From assembly GCF_037126465.1 (NCBI RefSeq), contig NC_088202.1, forward strand, positions 88,578,160-88,642,159: a stretch of DNA of 64,000 nucleotides, read 5' to 3'. The stretch is from Ornithodoros turicata (Eukaryota > Arthropoda > Arachnida > Ixodida > Argasidae). The notes under the pieces were generated by a model. It searched no databases. It saw only the letters and a list, made by a program, of their open reading frames with translations, and was not told where the DNA came from. Shown piece by piece: positions 55,301 to 62,541 of the stretch. Numbering within the stretch: the stretch's first letter is position 1; each line of letters opens with the position of its first letter. A program made the position numbers and the translations under genes.

Positions 55301-58300
55301 CTGTTCAATTTGGATGCTCGAAGAATTTTAGTATCTAATATATGTAAAGAACTTGCCTGTTGCAAGACATGAACCCTTCCAATATGACAGGCAAACAGAG
55401 TGGAATATAGTCAGCAGCAGAGTATCCTCTGCTCGCCTAGAAATGCATTCAGAATCAAATTAAGACCAGTCCAAATGAGCATGACATGTAACAAACACCA
55501 CCTCACTTTCCTTTCTTCAGATTACTTTTTCCATAATCAGGAATTAGGGTGCCATTTAGACAGGGACAGCTATTCCCTAAAAAGTATCTTCCTCTTTCTG
55601 TCCGTATATGAAAAAATCACTTGTATTTTTTACTTACACAAAAAGAATATGCTGTATTTTTGTAGTGATAAACGGTTATAACTAAAGAACAGCAAAGCAT
55701 AAATTTATGTTGAATTTTGTCTCTCATTTATTGTTAATAAGCAGAGTTACTACGTATCAAATACAAAATAAAGTTTCAAAATATACCCGAAAGCATCATA
55801 CTCCTGACAATTTTATTCATCCCTTTTGCATTTACACTGTGTGTGCTGTTAAACCCGCAATACATATCCTAAGAGAGCAATCTTCAAAATAAGTCATTAC
55901 AAGAGTATACCAGCAGCATCCATTCGATTGCGAACACAATGCTACGTGGGGGCCTCACTTACCATGGATTCAAAGGCTTCATCCACCAGTCTTTGAATTT
56001 GTCGCAGGCTTTCTTTTGGAGGCAACTCCTGACAAGTAGTTTTTTTTAATGGTGTGGTTGTGGAACAGGGCGGAGCAGGCGTGACAATATTTGAAGGAAC
56101 TTGAGGCGTCACTGCTGCTTGCTTGGGAATTGTTCCTTCTGTACTAGTCACCACGGACCCCTTCTTGGCACTTTCAGATACTGCTGGAGTATGTCCATCC
56201 ACAGTTTCTTCTGACTCAAGTATAGCTTTGAGACACTGTATCCAGTCATTAAGATTGTTCCTTGGAGACACAACCCAAAGTAAGGAATTTACACAAAGTA
56301 TATATGCTAAGCAGATCACTCAACTGGCTACATCTGATTAAATGTACTATCTGTTAGGCACAAGCACTCACTTGTTGAAAAGGGCAGCACTTATGGCTTT
56401 CTTTATTTGGCCAGGAATATGAACCAGTTCAGGCAAAGAGCTGTTCTCAGTAAGCTTCAACATCATCATCATGAATCCTAACAGTGGCTTCAAATGCAGA
56501 ATTGTGCTCTGTAAGGGTACCAAAAATATCAACATAATTTCAAACATAGCATTCCATAAACTTCTGTATGACAATATGTGCATGGATGAAACCATACCAA
56601 ATACTGATTATCAGCACATAAGTGATTGCAATGCAGACAATGTGTCTTTAATATACAGGGTGTTTTTTTTAAATCATGAGAGATGTTTTATAAAAAGGCT
56701 AATAGAGCAACGTGAATTTCGTTTTGCAGTTGAGTTCTACGGCCAGGCTGAAAACTTCTCGAAGAAAGTACGCAACCACAAGATGACTAATTACCCAAAA
56801 TTTGTTAATTAACTCTTTAATTAGGGGATTTCGGGCAAAAGTGAGATAGCAGAATGAGAGACTTTCCTAGTTGAAAGTCCTTTCACGTTTAGAAAATCCT
56901 GAAACATGACTGTGTGTTAAAATATCCAACCGAGAACGATATGCAAATGAGGCGAAACCGTAGCGACCGGGAACGCAGGGAGTACAGCGCTCATTTCACA
57001 TCAGAGGACCACATGATTTGGAGCGATGGAGATGATTGGAGTAGGTGCCGATTTGATGACCAGATAAACCGCTTTCCAGCCCAGATAAGCCTCCATCAGC
57101 AAAGGTGATGCACTTCTCAGGCACGCTTTTTCAGTTTCGGCTCGTTCGCATACCGAAATTCAGTGTACATTTCACTGCACGCGTTCTGTTCTGGATTTTT
57201 AAGAGATAGGATGGCTTTCAACGAAGATTGTCACCCGTTCTGCTATCTCATCTTTGCCCGAAATTCCTTAATTTAATTAATTAATTTTAGGTAATTAGTC
57301 ATCTTGCAGTTGCATACTTTTTTCGAGAGGATGTCAGCCTGGCCGTAGAACTCAACTGCAGAAACGAAATTTATGTTGATCTGATAGACTTTATAAAAAA
57401 TCTGTCCTGATAAAAAAAAAAAAGAGAAAAGAACACCCAGTATATTGCCTTTGCTTTCAGTATGGTACAGGCTGATGTTGAATTTGTCAGAACAGCATCC
57501 TTCTCATATTTGTTGCTGAGATGCGTAGCATGTCAACTGTACTGCTCCAAATATAAGACTGCCTCAGAACATATGATGTGTCGCAGTGGAGTTATAGGAC
57601 CTGATAATATTGCATGCTTATCATGATCACTGGATCGAACATTACCAAAAATTGTTTGCGTTACAGTCAGCGCAATATCACAGTGTAAAGCTATTCTTCC
57701 ACAGTTAGAGGCAGATTGCTAGAAGAGCTACATAGCTCATTCTTTGGTGCTGAAAAACTAGTCAACTTGTTGACCCCATGACCCTCTGGACAATCATTGC
57801 ATCCAAATTGGAGCTTGTGCCCCCACAGTGTGCACACGTCATGTTTGTACCCATGGACGCTCATGCATTGTGTACATGAGCATCAGTGACTTCAAATTAA
57901 AGTTTTGGAGTGATGCCTCAAAATTCGGAGTGAGGTCAAGTATGAAACAGATTGCCTTCGAAGAGCCTCATACAATAATGACAACTTACTTGGACAGAAT
58001 ATGGGCGCTTCTGCAATGAGGATGTAATACTGTGCAGTAGTAGTGAGAGGACAGAGATCAGCTCAACATTGTTTTTTCCTTCACTCATAGTGTCACAACA
58101 GCATTTGAGCACGGTAAGAAGCATTGATTCCTGCAAAATAAAATATAGATGCTACCAAACGAACCACATTTGCCCATGTAGTTAGGTACAGCTTTGTTAT
58201 GCTGTCATAAATTATCATTCTATGGCAACAAATGCGTAACATTACCAAGTCATTCTGTTTCAGGAAGAGTATGCCTGAAGGTGTCTTCTCAAGCAAGTAT

Positions 58301-58841
58301 ATTGCAACTTTCAGTACATAGCATTCCTGGCTAGTGTCGGGGTGAAGTTGCATTCGGATACCTTGTGTAACATGCTGTGGAATGCAAGAATCAACACTTG
58401 AAACATTGTACATTAAGCTTGCTATTCTAACGGTTCGGGAACATGAGGTTACCTCAAGAAAACCCTTCTGCATTAGAATAGCCAGCTGTTCGGGTACAAC
58501 GTCTTGTAGTACTTCGTGAAGAAGCTTCCACAGCGTTAAAACATCTTCAGCTCTGGCCCTGAAGAAAAAAATTCAAGCTTTAGAACAATCGTTTAATGCA
58601 TTTAACGCTCGTTTGTGCCGTTGAAACATGTCGAGCGAATTAAAAGTGCATATGACGTTGAGACATGATCCACTTACTGTGTCTGCTGGGGGATGCTTTT
58701 GGAAAGCCACAATAAAATGATTTCCCGTTTCCGAGGTATGTAGGCACATGAACGAAGGGTGAGACGCACTAATTCTATATTTTTTTCAAGGGTGTTCGTT
58801 GACAGCTCATGTAGTAGTGCTGAAACGATGAAAGCTGTCAT
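28425..58841 (-). CDS. URB2: Unhealthy ribosome biogenesis protein 2 homologue (URB2/Npa2), split gene
   Basis: URB2 is a nucleolar alpha-helical protein needed for early 60S pre-ribosome assembly. I place 24 coding exons (- strand, high to low): 58678-58841, 58453-58558, 57990-58130, 56372-56508, 55963-56260, 55145-55241, 53133-53417, 50794-51061, 50507-50691, 50139-50363, 49721-49867, 48992-49260, 48756-48933, 47078-47333, 40791-41054, 37660-37773, 37509-37595, 37068-37346, 36499-36774, 35778-35900, 34757-34864, 34476-34618, 33989-34081, 33239-33350, then the terminal exon 28425-28577. Splice sites are AG/GT except a GC donor after 40791. Reading phase is consistent except between 55963 and 55241 and between 48756 and 47333, where a small exon is probably missed. 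The C-terminus (EFGKITPFLIAEYV, LYTPIK, GREVYKSLY) matches the Urb2 domain of animal homologues. Confidence 0.85.
28870..29660 (+). pseudogene. Ty3/gypsy integrase relic in the URB2 intron
   Basis: The zinc-binding end (AWVSVCSACQRSKVNR, about 28947-28995) and the core (FDIFGPLPPSSGHHYLLT, RWPEAAPISDSTTATV, then NGFVERFHCQL) match the integrase of the gypsy element at 16316-17719. The second catalytic Asp is changed: VITNRGVQF where the family has TDRG. Frame changes occur near 29040 and after 29435. No LTRs are found, so this is a fragment. Confidence 0.75.
29790..29817. repeat. CAA/ACA microsatellite
   Basis: About nine consecutive CAA units followed by an A-run. Confidence 0.8.
30163..31123 (+). 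mobile_element. Tigger/pogo-like element with N-terminal transposase relic
   Basis: Inverted ends CAGTAAAATCTCATTAA (30163) and TTAATGAGATTTTACTG (ending 31123) are flanked by TA. Repeated AAGTCGAA-type units fill the left end. Inside, a CENP-B/pogo-type helix-turn-helix is readable: KKRALIAVVEAGTKSKGEIA and then PKSTLSTILAKKSKIL (about 30631-30750). A gap and frame breaks follow. It differs in ends from the element at 26813. Confidence 0.75.
31425..32868. mobile_element. hAT-type element, 1,444 bp, with nested inverted repeats
   Basis: Inverted ends TAGGGCCCTAAGTTTTCGGG (31425) and CCCGAAAACTGAGGGCCCTA (ending 32868) lie between perfect 8-base duplications TTCATATT (31417-31424 and 32869-32876). 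Internal parts near each end repeat GGGTAAA-type motifs. The interior contains a second inverted repeat pair (about 31893-31985 and 32490-32575, including CACCTAACACTT) and a hairpin near 32225-32330 around TTAGTTTAGTGA. No transposase is seen. Confidence 0.85.
33239..37773 (-). CDS. URB2: URB2 C-terminal exon cluster (nine exons)
   Basis: Exons at 37660-37773, 37509-37595, 37068-37346, 36499-36774, 35778-35900, 34757-34864, 34476-34618, 33989-34081 and 33239-33350 join in consistent phase. They encode a helical, HEAT-like run ending in the Urb2 domain: FCECYRIVCGMLSVFLQHR, then CASSLER joined to LATLMSAHAREFGKI. The donor of exon 34476-34618 (GG/GTGCGC) is weak but is the only one that keeps phase with the next exon. 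Readable over 1.3 kb without stops within exons, the gene appears functional. Confidence 0.8.
33650..33900. repeat. Possible DNA transposon end in URB2 intron
   Basis: The phrase GGGCGGATCCAGGATTTTTG (33662-33681), followed by a G run and GGGTGACT, resembles a terminal repeat common in arthropod DNA transposons. The opposite end was not convincingly found. Confidence 0.25.
35005..35395 (-). repeat. Dispersed repeat, copy 2 (inverted relative to 21085-21400)
   Basis: On the - strand this contains GAAGGCATAGACAGTGCTG, CCCATTCTTACATGTG and GACCTTTGTTTGTCTTC in the same order as the copy at 21085-21400. A purine/T-rich low-complexity piece (about 35268-35320) lies inside. It is in the URB2 intron between exons 35778 and 34864. 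Confidence 0.5.
35405..35580. repeat. AGTATTT-rich low-complexity repeat
   Basis: AGTATTT, AAGTATC and TAATTAC units recur in mixed orientation over about 175 bases, in the style of the AGTAGTT-filled hAT element at 9575-10081. Ends were not defined. Confidence 0.35.
38134..39016. mobile_element. Palindromic mariner-type element, 883 bp
   Basis: Ends are CAGGGTGTCCCAGAAAACGT (38134) and its inverted counterpart ending GGGACACCCTG (39016), flanked by TA. The two arms of about 400 bases are inverted copies of each other (for example CACCTAGAATCATGCGGTC near 38187 against GACCGCATGACTCTAGGTG near 38951). No transposase is seen. It lies in the URB2 intron between 41054 and 37773. Confidence 0.8.
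39021..39866. mobile_element. Second palindromic element copy, adjacent, right end truncated
   Basis: It starts CAGAGTGTTCCAGAAAACGT four bases after the first copy ends and repeats the same arms with about 10-15 percent differences. The right arm stops near CTGCATGAATGCTAG, so the last roughly 55 bases, including the terminal repeat, are missing. Confidence 0.75.
39957..40560 (+). pseudogene. Penelope-like (or related) retroelement reverse transcriptase fragment
   Basis: An open frame on + encodes YRCICSQDEELDANLNDLQN, a region LVRRNFPQDLVHDAICR, then LTVTFNGAIPNLKNILNHHH and EPSHIAYRHARSLQDHFVRA, followed by a short Cys-containing end (KHKCLCILC). The order of a CSQDxDF-like start, a VTFNGAIPN strand and IAYRHARSL-x-D is what is seen in the C-terminal part of Penelope-like reverse transcriptases and relatives. 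The catalytic part is absent; stop at 40482-40484. It is opposite to URB2. Confidence 0.55.
40791..41054 (-). CDS. URB2: URB2 exon with GC donor
   Basis: Acceptor TATATGTAG precedes GCC at 41054; the exon encodes 88 residues (MEYLPLEDLFPGNQTRCLLG to LFSENFSQ). The frame stays open past 40791 but an in-phase CAG/GCATGT there would be a GC-AG intron joining the exon at 37660-37773 in phase. Without it, reading continues into unrelated residues, so the GC donor is the best choice but not proven. Confidence 0.65.
43093..45190 (-). mobile_element. Nearly complete hAT transposon with perfect 8-bp target duplication
   Basis: Ends TAGGGCCCGGAATTATAGGC (43093) and, inverted, TAGGGCCCGGATTTGTAGGC (ending 45190) lie between GTCTTCAC copies at 43085-43092 and 45191-45198. 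It carries the transposase gene below on the - strand and lies inside the long-TIR element. Its intact ends and mostly open transposase mark it as much younger than its host element. Confidence 0.9.
43220..44673 (-). pseudogene. hAT transposase, one frameshift
   Basis: The ATG at 44671-44673 starts a frame with a BED-type zinc finger (C32, C35, H50, H56), then the first catalytic acid in YVWVSVDESTD (D155). Near 44190-44200 the frame shifts by one; the second frame (44224-43220) has FVSDGASYM (second acid), the family Cys and His in HVTCVVHAMH, the TRWGTW motif, and the C-terminal dimerisation domain with CDVERSFSRY (catalytic Glu) to the stop at 43220. All three acids are present. Only the single frame change prevents a full-length enzyme of about 500 residues. 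The gene cuts and pastes its own element. Confidence 0.85.
47078..53417 (-). CDS. URB2: URB2 middle exon cluster (eight exons)
   Basis: Exons 53133-53417, 50794-51061, 50507-50691, 50139-50363, 49721-49867, 48992-49260, 48756-48933 and 47078-47333 have clear AG/GT borders. They encode AWFACVNTTMHISPNLVEGI, a helical part (RVSSLLAPLPTSKEVLYAL), WLTAKNLVRLCEWLLHVLED and IIPKGIVMEYLNSSSFRE. The AAWFACVNTT region matches the IPAWFRCL segment of vertebrate URB2. A phase gap between 48756 and 47333 suggests one unseen short exon in 47334-48755. Confidence 0.75.
47675..48199. repeat. AT-rich MITE-like block of AATTAAAG units
   Basis: TTAATGCGTTAGCATTAGG (47674-47692) and GCGCTTAATGCTAACACAT (48179-48197) are inverted near-copies. 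Between them lie a GT microsatellite and many short GTAATTAAA/GAGTAATTGA units. It resembles a non-autonomous element grown by short tandem units. It sits in a URB2 intron. Confidence 0.5.
51813..52797. mobile_element. Mariner/pogo-type element interrupted by a hAT MITE
   Basis: Inverted ends CCGTAATCTCACGCGTGTAA (51813) and, in complement, CCATAATTTCACGCGTATTA (ending 52797) are flanked by TA. Internal copies of AAGCCGC and GCCGCAGA lie near both ends. The hAT element at 51949-52384 splits it. Confidence 0.65.
51949..52384. mobile_element. 436-bp hAT MITE with GT and G runs
   Basis: Ends CAGTGTTTCCCAAAGTGTGG (51949) and TTTGGGAAACACTG (ending 52384) lie between perfect CCATAGAG duplications (51941-51948 and 52385-52392). 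GGGGTCCGTGA/GGGGGTCC units recur inside. A GT microsatellite (52282-52300) runs into about 22 G (52301-52322). Confidence 0.9.
53645..53880. mobile_element. Short mariner/pogo-like MITE
   Basis: AAACGTATTTACTCGCTTATAG (about 53647) and ACTATACGTGAGTAAAAACGG (ending 53880) are inverted near-copies with TA flanks. It lies in a URB2 intron; no coding content. Confidence 0.45.
55145..58841 (-). CDS. URB2: URB2 N-terminal exon cluster (six exons)
   Basis: The ATG at 58841 starts MTAFIVSALLHELSTNTLEK, whose following part (IELVRLTLRSCAYIPRKREI) aligns with the [20 protein letters not shown] N-terminal helix of vertebrate URB2. Exons 58678-58841, 58453-58558, 57990-58130, 56372-56508 and 55963-56260 join in phase; 55145-55241 needs a different phase, so a short exon in 55242-55962 is probably missed. 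Exon 55963-56260 encodes a Pro/Ser/Thr-rich linker (about residues VSESAKKGSVVTSTEG to PAPPCSTTTPLKK), unlike the helical rest. The frame is open upstream of the ATG too; that part is taken as 5' UTR. Confidence 0.75.
56656..57440. mobile_element. Palindromic mariner-type MITE, 785 bp
   Basis: Ends CAGGGTGTT (56656) and AACACCCAG (ending 57440) are flanked by TA. Arms of about 180 bases are inverted near-copies (for example AGTTCTACGGCCAGGCTGA near 56729 against its complement near 57340) and both contain TTAATTAA runs. It lies in the URB2 intron between exons 57990 and 56508. A partial copy is at 21440-21840. Confidence 0.8.
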
Positions 58842-59626
58842 TACAGCAACACAGCAGTGTGTGCGGGCAGCAGAAAACCGCGCTCCTTCTTGCACAAATA
58901 TTCCGCTCACAGTAGCACAAAATGCAAATGCTGTTTCCCATACCGTTTGTGAGGGCCATCCTATGTGATTTCTCGTGGATATGAAACTCTGAAATTGCAA
59001 AATATACATGACACATAGAAATTGCGAGTACAGGCGAATATTAGCGGTACATTGTGTCGGACGAAGAAGCGACAAGAATTCCAGTCTGCGGATATCGGTT
59101 AGAACGTCATCGAGAAAGTAAACACTAACCCTATGCGTGTTTTCAAGGATCTCCTACCCAAACATCGATCTGAGAATGCATGTAACGGACAAATGGCTTA
59201 ATTGCACATGCTGTGTTTGCCGGGTATGCACCATTCTCAAATTCTCCGAGCATGTTACAAAACACGTGCCACGGTTTATACAACGTTGCTTACACAAGAA
59301 TGTAAAAACAAGCTGTGTACATACGTATTAAAAATTAGCCAGAATCGTAGTTTCATCGTTTGAGTATTGTAATCTAGCTTGCTCCCAAAGTGTTTTTGTT
59401 TGTTGTTCTTTTTTTTTTTTTGTGCTAGTATTATGCAGCTTGTGATCAAGCGACGATTGGCAGGGAACCACCACTGCCCCCCCTCGACCCACTTGATGAT
59501 CAGCTGTTGGCACTGTCAGGCTGATGTGGCGTGGCTGGGCAGCTGGTTAGATCTGATGCAGCTGTCAGGAAATTCATGATTTTGCACCTTTCCCGGAAAT
59601 TCACGTGCTGCTCGCATATCTTGAAG
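58842..59626. promoter_or_regulatory. Shared intergenic region between URB2 and GGACT (bidirectional promoter, inferred)
   Basis: The two start codons face away from each other with 785 bases between. No TATA box or clear motif is seen in the middle; a T run (59410-59420) and mixed sequence are present. Head-to-head spacing of this size is usual for shared promoters in animals. Both 5' UTRs must lie here or start in small unseen exons. Confidence 0.4.
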
Positions 59627-60938
59627 ATGTCGGCCGGCATATCTTCATTTCCTTGTCCCGTATTCGTGTACGGCACGCTAAAAACCAATGAACCAAATCA
59701 TGCGGTCCTCACTGATGGCAAGAACGGCACGGCTACCTTCGTGGCAACTGCTAGAACAGTAAAAAAATGGCCATTAATTATTGCATCCAGTTATAACATT
59801 CCCTATTTGCTCTATATCGAAGGCAAAGGACATGTAAGTTTCGCTTGATTGTTAAGACATATGTGGAGAGCGCTAATCACGTGATCTAGTACTTGACCAA
59901 CAAAACATAATTCAATAAAAACGAACAACTAAGAGCTACAAGCCGCTTCTTCTTTTCAGCACGTTTTTCCAAGGTGCATCAGTTTTTGTAACGAAATCCG
60001 CTGTTCCATAGCCCAGTGTGAAATAAGAATGAACTATTCTAATGTTCCAACTTGAGTGTTTCCAAAAACCCACCCTGTCTCAAACAGGACACTCTTCTGT
60101 GTCATCACAAGAGATATAAGTTCATTTTCATTACATGTAGCTTTGTTAGTAACTTAGTTACATTTCTTGCATAATAATTTGACTGGTAAAGAGTTCCCTT
60201 TGTCGAGTAACATCCCCATCTCTGCTTGAGAAAACCTTTCTCTAATTATATGTGTATTCTGCCAAACTAAAAGTGAGGTTTATGTGTTTGCCTGCAGCTA
60301 GACTAACTTGAGGTACTGGCAATATTAGCTAGGAAATTATCTGCTTCTCACTGGATACATCATTGTACTGGTCACTTCACATTGTAATAGATGAGGGGAG
60401 GGGGGAGCATACTTCTCTCGGGGCAAATGCATCCGAGCTTGTGCGTGCCGGAACTGTACCATGACCCCTCCTTTTGCTGCAGTGGAAATGTCTTTGTTAC
60501 ATAGTTACCTTTGGAAGAAGTTACAGCTCATTGGCTGCACGCTTGGAATAAGGGCATCAGCTTATCCCAAAAGAGTGCAGCCGAGGAACTGTGCTGCTTT
60601 GTTCTTCATGTATTCACGTTACATTGCCTCAACAGCATGTGTACGGAGAACTTTACAATGTCAATGAGAAGATGCTAGAGACACTGGATAAGCTGGAGTG
60701 CCACCCTGACTACTATGAACGTACCATGGAAGAGGTTGAAATCCTAGGCAAGGAGAGCACCATCACAACAGCTGCAATATATTTTCTGAAGAAGTACAAG
60801 CCTGTATTAATGGAGAAGCCATACTTGGAGACATACTCTTCCGAAGGGGATCATGGACTGCAGTATGTTCCAAGGTATTTGCGCCAGAGGGATGACCCTA
60901 AAGCAACCCATTGGAAGGAAGTTATGAAGAGTGCATAA
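59627..60938 (+). CDS. GGACT: Gamma-glutamylaminecyclotransferase (GGACT), two exons
   Basis: The enzyme releases 5-oxo-L-proline and the free amine (such as lysine) from gamma-glutamylamines left after breakdown of transglutaminase crosslinks; it is a small soluble protein of the AIG2-like fold. Exon 1 is 59627-59833 (MSAGISSFPCPVFVYGTLKT, then WPLIIASSYNIPYLLYIEGK), ending at GGACAT/GTAAGT. Exon 2 is 60636-60938, after the acceptor CCTCAACAG, in phase 0 (HVYGELYNVNEKMLETLDKL). Signatures are VYGTLK at residues 14-19, the catalytic Glu of LDKLE (E90) and YSSEGDHGLQYVPR near the C-terminus. The 169-residue length fits the family. The intron is 802 bases. AATAAA at 61008-61013 is the likely polyadenylation signal. 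Confidence 0.9.
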
Positions 60939-61007
60939 ATATGATAGACAGCACGAAAACTTCAAAAATATAAAATATTGTATGCCTGCTATGCTTAGCA
61001 AATTAGC

Positions 61008-61013
61008 AATAAA
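61008..61013 (+). terminator. GGACT polyadenylation signal
   Basis: AATAAA 70 bases after the GGACT stop codon, in the sense direction. Confidence 0.6.
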
Positions 61014-62541
61014 TGCATTTCCTTTCAAAAACTTTTTGTAGGATTTTATTGTTAACTGGATTCCATTGTCACGTGGCCTCCTTCATATGATACGTGAATC
61101 TTTTGTTTTTGCAGTGAAGACACATCTTCAGTGGATGACATTGAAGACTGACATCACTTTTGCACATGCATGTTCATAATTGTAACAACTGGTTTTGAAA
61201 CTGCATGGAAATGTTTACTTGTTGGGTAAGTTTCTAGGCTAAAGAATGGCATTCTTCAAAACGAATAACGATGACAACATGGGAAATTAAAGCAGACTTC
61301 ACCCAACAAGTAGTGTTTTTTCTTGTCCTGACTGAGGAAGCATATTGTGTAGTTCTGAGCGAGACAAGCTCTGTATTGTTTTCTTTCCATAATAAGTATG
61401 ACCTTCTCGTTTCTGCAGTGTCAAGAGTAAACTGTGCATACGGTGTATCTCCCGAAGCAGGGGGAGAAAATTTCCGAAAAATACATGGGGTAATTTATAA
61501 ATCCGCTATTCTTATGAACAAGACATCTCTCTTGCATTTCACCCTCATTTTATGAAACCTCAATATCTGCAGCGGACACATTTTTGGGGATGAACCTGAT
61601 ATATCCAAGTGTTTTTGGCCAGCAAGAGTTAAGAAAGCACCACCTGCGCATGATGACCGAGGTCAAACCTGTTATGTACCAGGAGGAGTGACCCAGATTT
61701 TTGAGGCAAGAATGAGTACACAGCGGTGACTCTGGAATTTCGAACAGCCATGTCAGGAGGAGTAAAGCAAACGCTATCGGCCAGGGATGAACAAGATATT
61801 TCGCAAAGCAGAAGCAGCCTTTGGCTATTTTGAAGTCTGTACTCACTGGGATTCGTCGGGCCTAGTCAGGCGTTTACGGAGATGGTGGGGACTCTGACAG
61901 CTATTGTGTTAAAAAGGCTGCTGTAAAATGTTACTCTAATCGACGAGAGAGGAAGAGAGGGTAGAAAAAAATGGAACGCCAGTCACGCATTAAAGTAGGC
62001 AATTTATCTTCAAGAATTAAGCATGGCTCTTACCAAGTCCAGTAGAGTACTCTTTGCGTTATGATGTTTGCTATCTCTACCATTCATTCAAAACCACGAT
62101 TTATGAATGTTTTCTGAGAAACCTTTACCGTTAATTTCTTGAGCAAGGACTGCATTTTGAAAAAGAACAGCCACACAGCTAGTCTCATTTAATGACGATT
62201 ACCCTATTGTTTTCTGTCTGCTACACTTGAGCAATCATATGAGATACCATAGCCTAAAAACTATGATGCACAGATTTCCTGGCTGCACTAAGCTTGCCTT
62301 TCAAAATTATTCTAAGTTGTACCAGGAACACTTAAAAAATCAGTCAAAAAAGATATCTGCACATATGCATCTCTCCCCTTCGTTAAGCCAGAACGAGACA
62401 CATAAAGTAAAACTGTTCTATAACCGCACTGCCACCAAGTTCATGAAAGCTTTCTCAAACCAATGGGTGTTTTAACGTTAGTATTCAGGTGTAGTGTCTC
62501 GTACAGTTTTGAAGCACACGGAGAGCTATATCAGCTACAGT
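61014..62541. other. Intergenic region and INTS13 3' side
   Basis: Between the GGACT polyadenylation signal and the INTS13 stop. No coding frame with recognisable motifs; one frame on + (61271-61555) lacks any family signature. Part of it is probably the INTS13 3' UTR. No transposon ends were recognised. Confidence 0.35.

Noticed and set aside
55350..55380. Short URB2 exon to fill the phase gap between 55963 and 55241
   Set aside because: The only candidate needs a GC donor and gives the wrong phase for the next exon.
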